48,952 nucleotides of DNA from an uncultured Verrucomicrobiales bacterium. GTDB lineage: Bacteria; Verrucomicrobiota; Verrucomicrobiia; Verrucomicrobiales; Akkermansiaceae. The notes beneath the pieces were generated by a model. That model searched no databases. It was not told where the DNA came from and worked only from the letters and a program-made list of their open reading frames with translations. The position numbers and the translations under genes are program-made. The DNA is taken from contig CALCWC010000138.1 of NCBI GenBank assembly GCA_937905985.1, positions 1 to 48,952 of the forward strand. Direction: 5' to 3'. Below, piece after piece: positions 48,903-48,952 of this stretch (position 1 is the stretch's first letter; every line of letters starts with the position of its first letter).

Positions 48903-48952
48903 GTACGACCGACGCGATACGCGAACTGTGGTGAAAGTCCACAAGGTGCCGT
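48903..48952 (+). other. probable 5' end of a group IIC intron (cut by window end)
   Basis: Begins GTACGACC directly after the terminator T-run (group II introns start GUGYG, so one mismatch). It continues with GAACTGTGGTGAAAGTCCAC, which resembles the domain I region of bacterial class C introns. The reverse transcriptase ORF would lie beyond the window. Confidence 0.45.

Noticed and set aside
48737..48952. Retron msr-msd locus
   Set aside because: No RT in view and no a1/a2 repeat arrangement; class C intron features behind a terminator fit better.

Overview
ORGANISM. The window reads as GC-rich chromosomal DNA of a PVC-group bacterium, most likely Verrucomicrobiota and plausibly a gut mucin-degrader related to Akkermansiaceae. 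Supporting features are a GH89 alpha-N-acetylglucosaminidase, a secreted GH2 enzyme, an IdeS-like secreted cysteine protease, paired type II secretion/pilus ATPases, an ECF sigma factor followed by a Hanks-type kinase, GTP-type PEP carboxykinase, and Sel1/ankyrin repeat proteins. This is inferred from gene content only; there is no 16S or marker-tree evidence. About 39 protein genes were called. No tRNA, rRNA or CRISPR array was recognised. LAYOUT. 1-434: 62-bp tandem repeats with a perfect 18-bp palindrome, then a decayed gene remnant. 435-3415: a Sel1-like protein, an ankyrin protein and a membrane PH-like/DUF3592 protein; the last two carry an identical 31-bp upstream block. 3863-11391 (minus): one operon of two GspE-type ATPases, GspF, GspG pseudopilin and the GH89 mucin glycosidase. 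11595-15347: a His-rich lipoprotein, an Ala/Pro-rich secreted protein and a ZnuABC-type zinc/manganese operon with an extra secreted protein and a His-rich ATPase N-terminus. 15488-22077 (minus): class V aminotransferase, small ORFan, aspS, RecQ-like helicase, Sel1/LysM lipoprotein. 22470-31403 (plus): HTH/basic coiled-coil protein, Tsp/Prc protease, GH2 enzyme with an embedded discoidin-like domain, 7TM-HD phosphodiesterase-like protein, BASS-type transporter, small membrane protein. 31384-40969: alpha/beta hydrolase, RNA m5C methyltransferase, pckG, SAM methyltransferase, cysteine desulfurase, coaD, large MscS-type channel, nitroreductase. 41281-48582: plsY-gpsA, ECF sigma plus kinase, an Abi_2/HEPN-like protein with a structured leader, and the IdeS-like protease. 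48583-48952: paired inverted repeats, an ORF-less transcription unit with two terminators, and what looks like the 5' end of a group IIC intron directly behind the second terminator. HOW IT WORKS TOGETHER. The secretion operon, GH89, GH2 and IdeS-like enzymes point to extracellular host-glycan and protein degradation. The zinc cluster, PEPCK, aspS, coaD, plsY and gpsA are housekeeping. REGULATION. Many starts are preceded by a housekeeping promoter of the form TTGnnn-N17-TAnnnT (N16 and N18 in a few). In seven cases the -10 box ends only 6-9 nt before the start codon, so those mRNAs should be essentially leaderless. The most unusual genome-scale feature is a family of dispersed intergenic elements that join a 6-7-bp AT-rich tandem array, a short conserved linker and GC-rich hairpins; at least five or six copies lie in both orientations.
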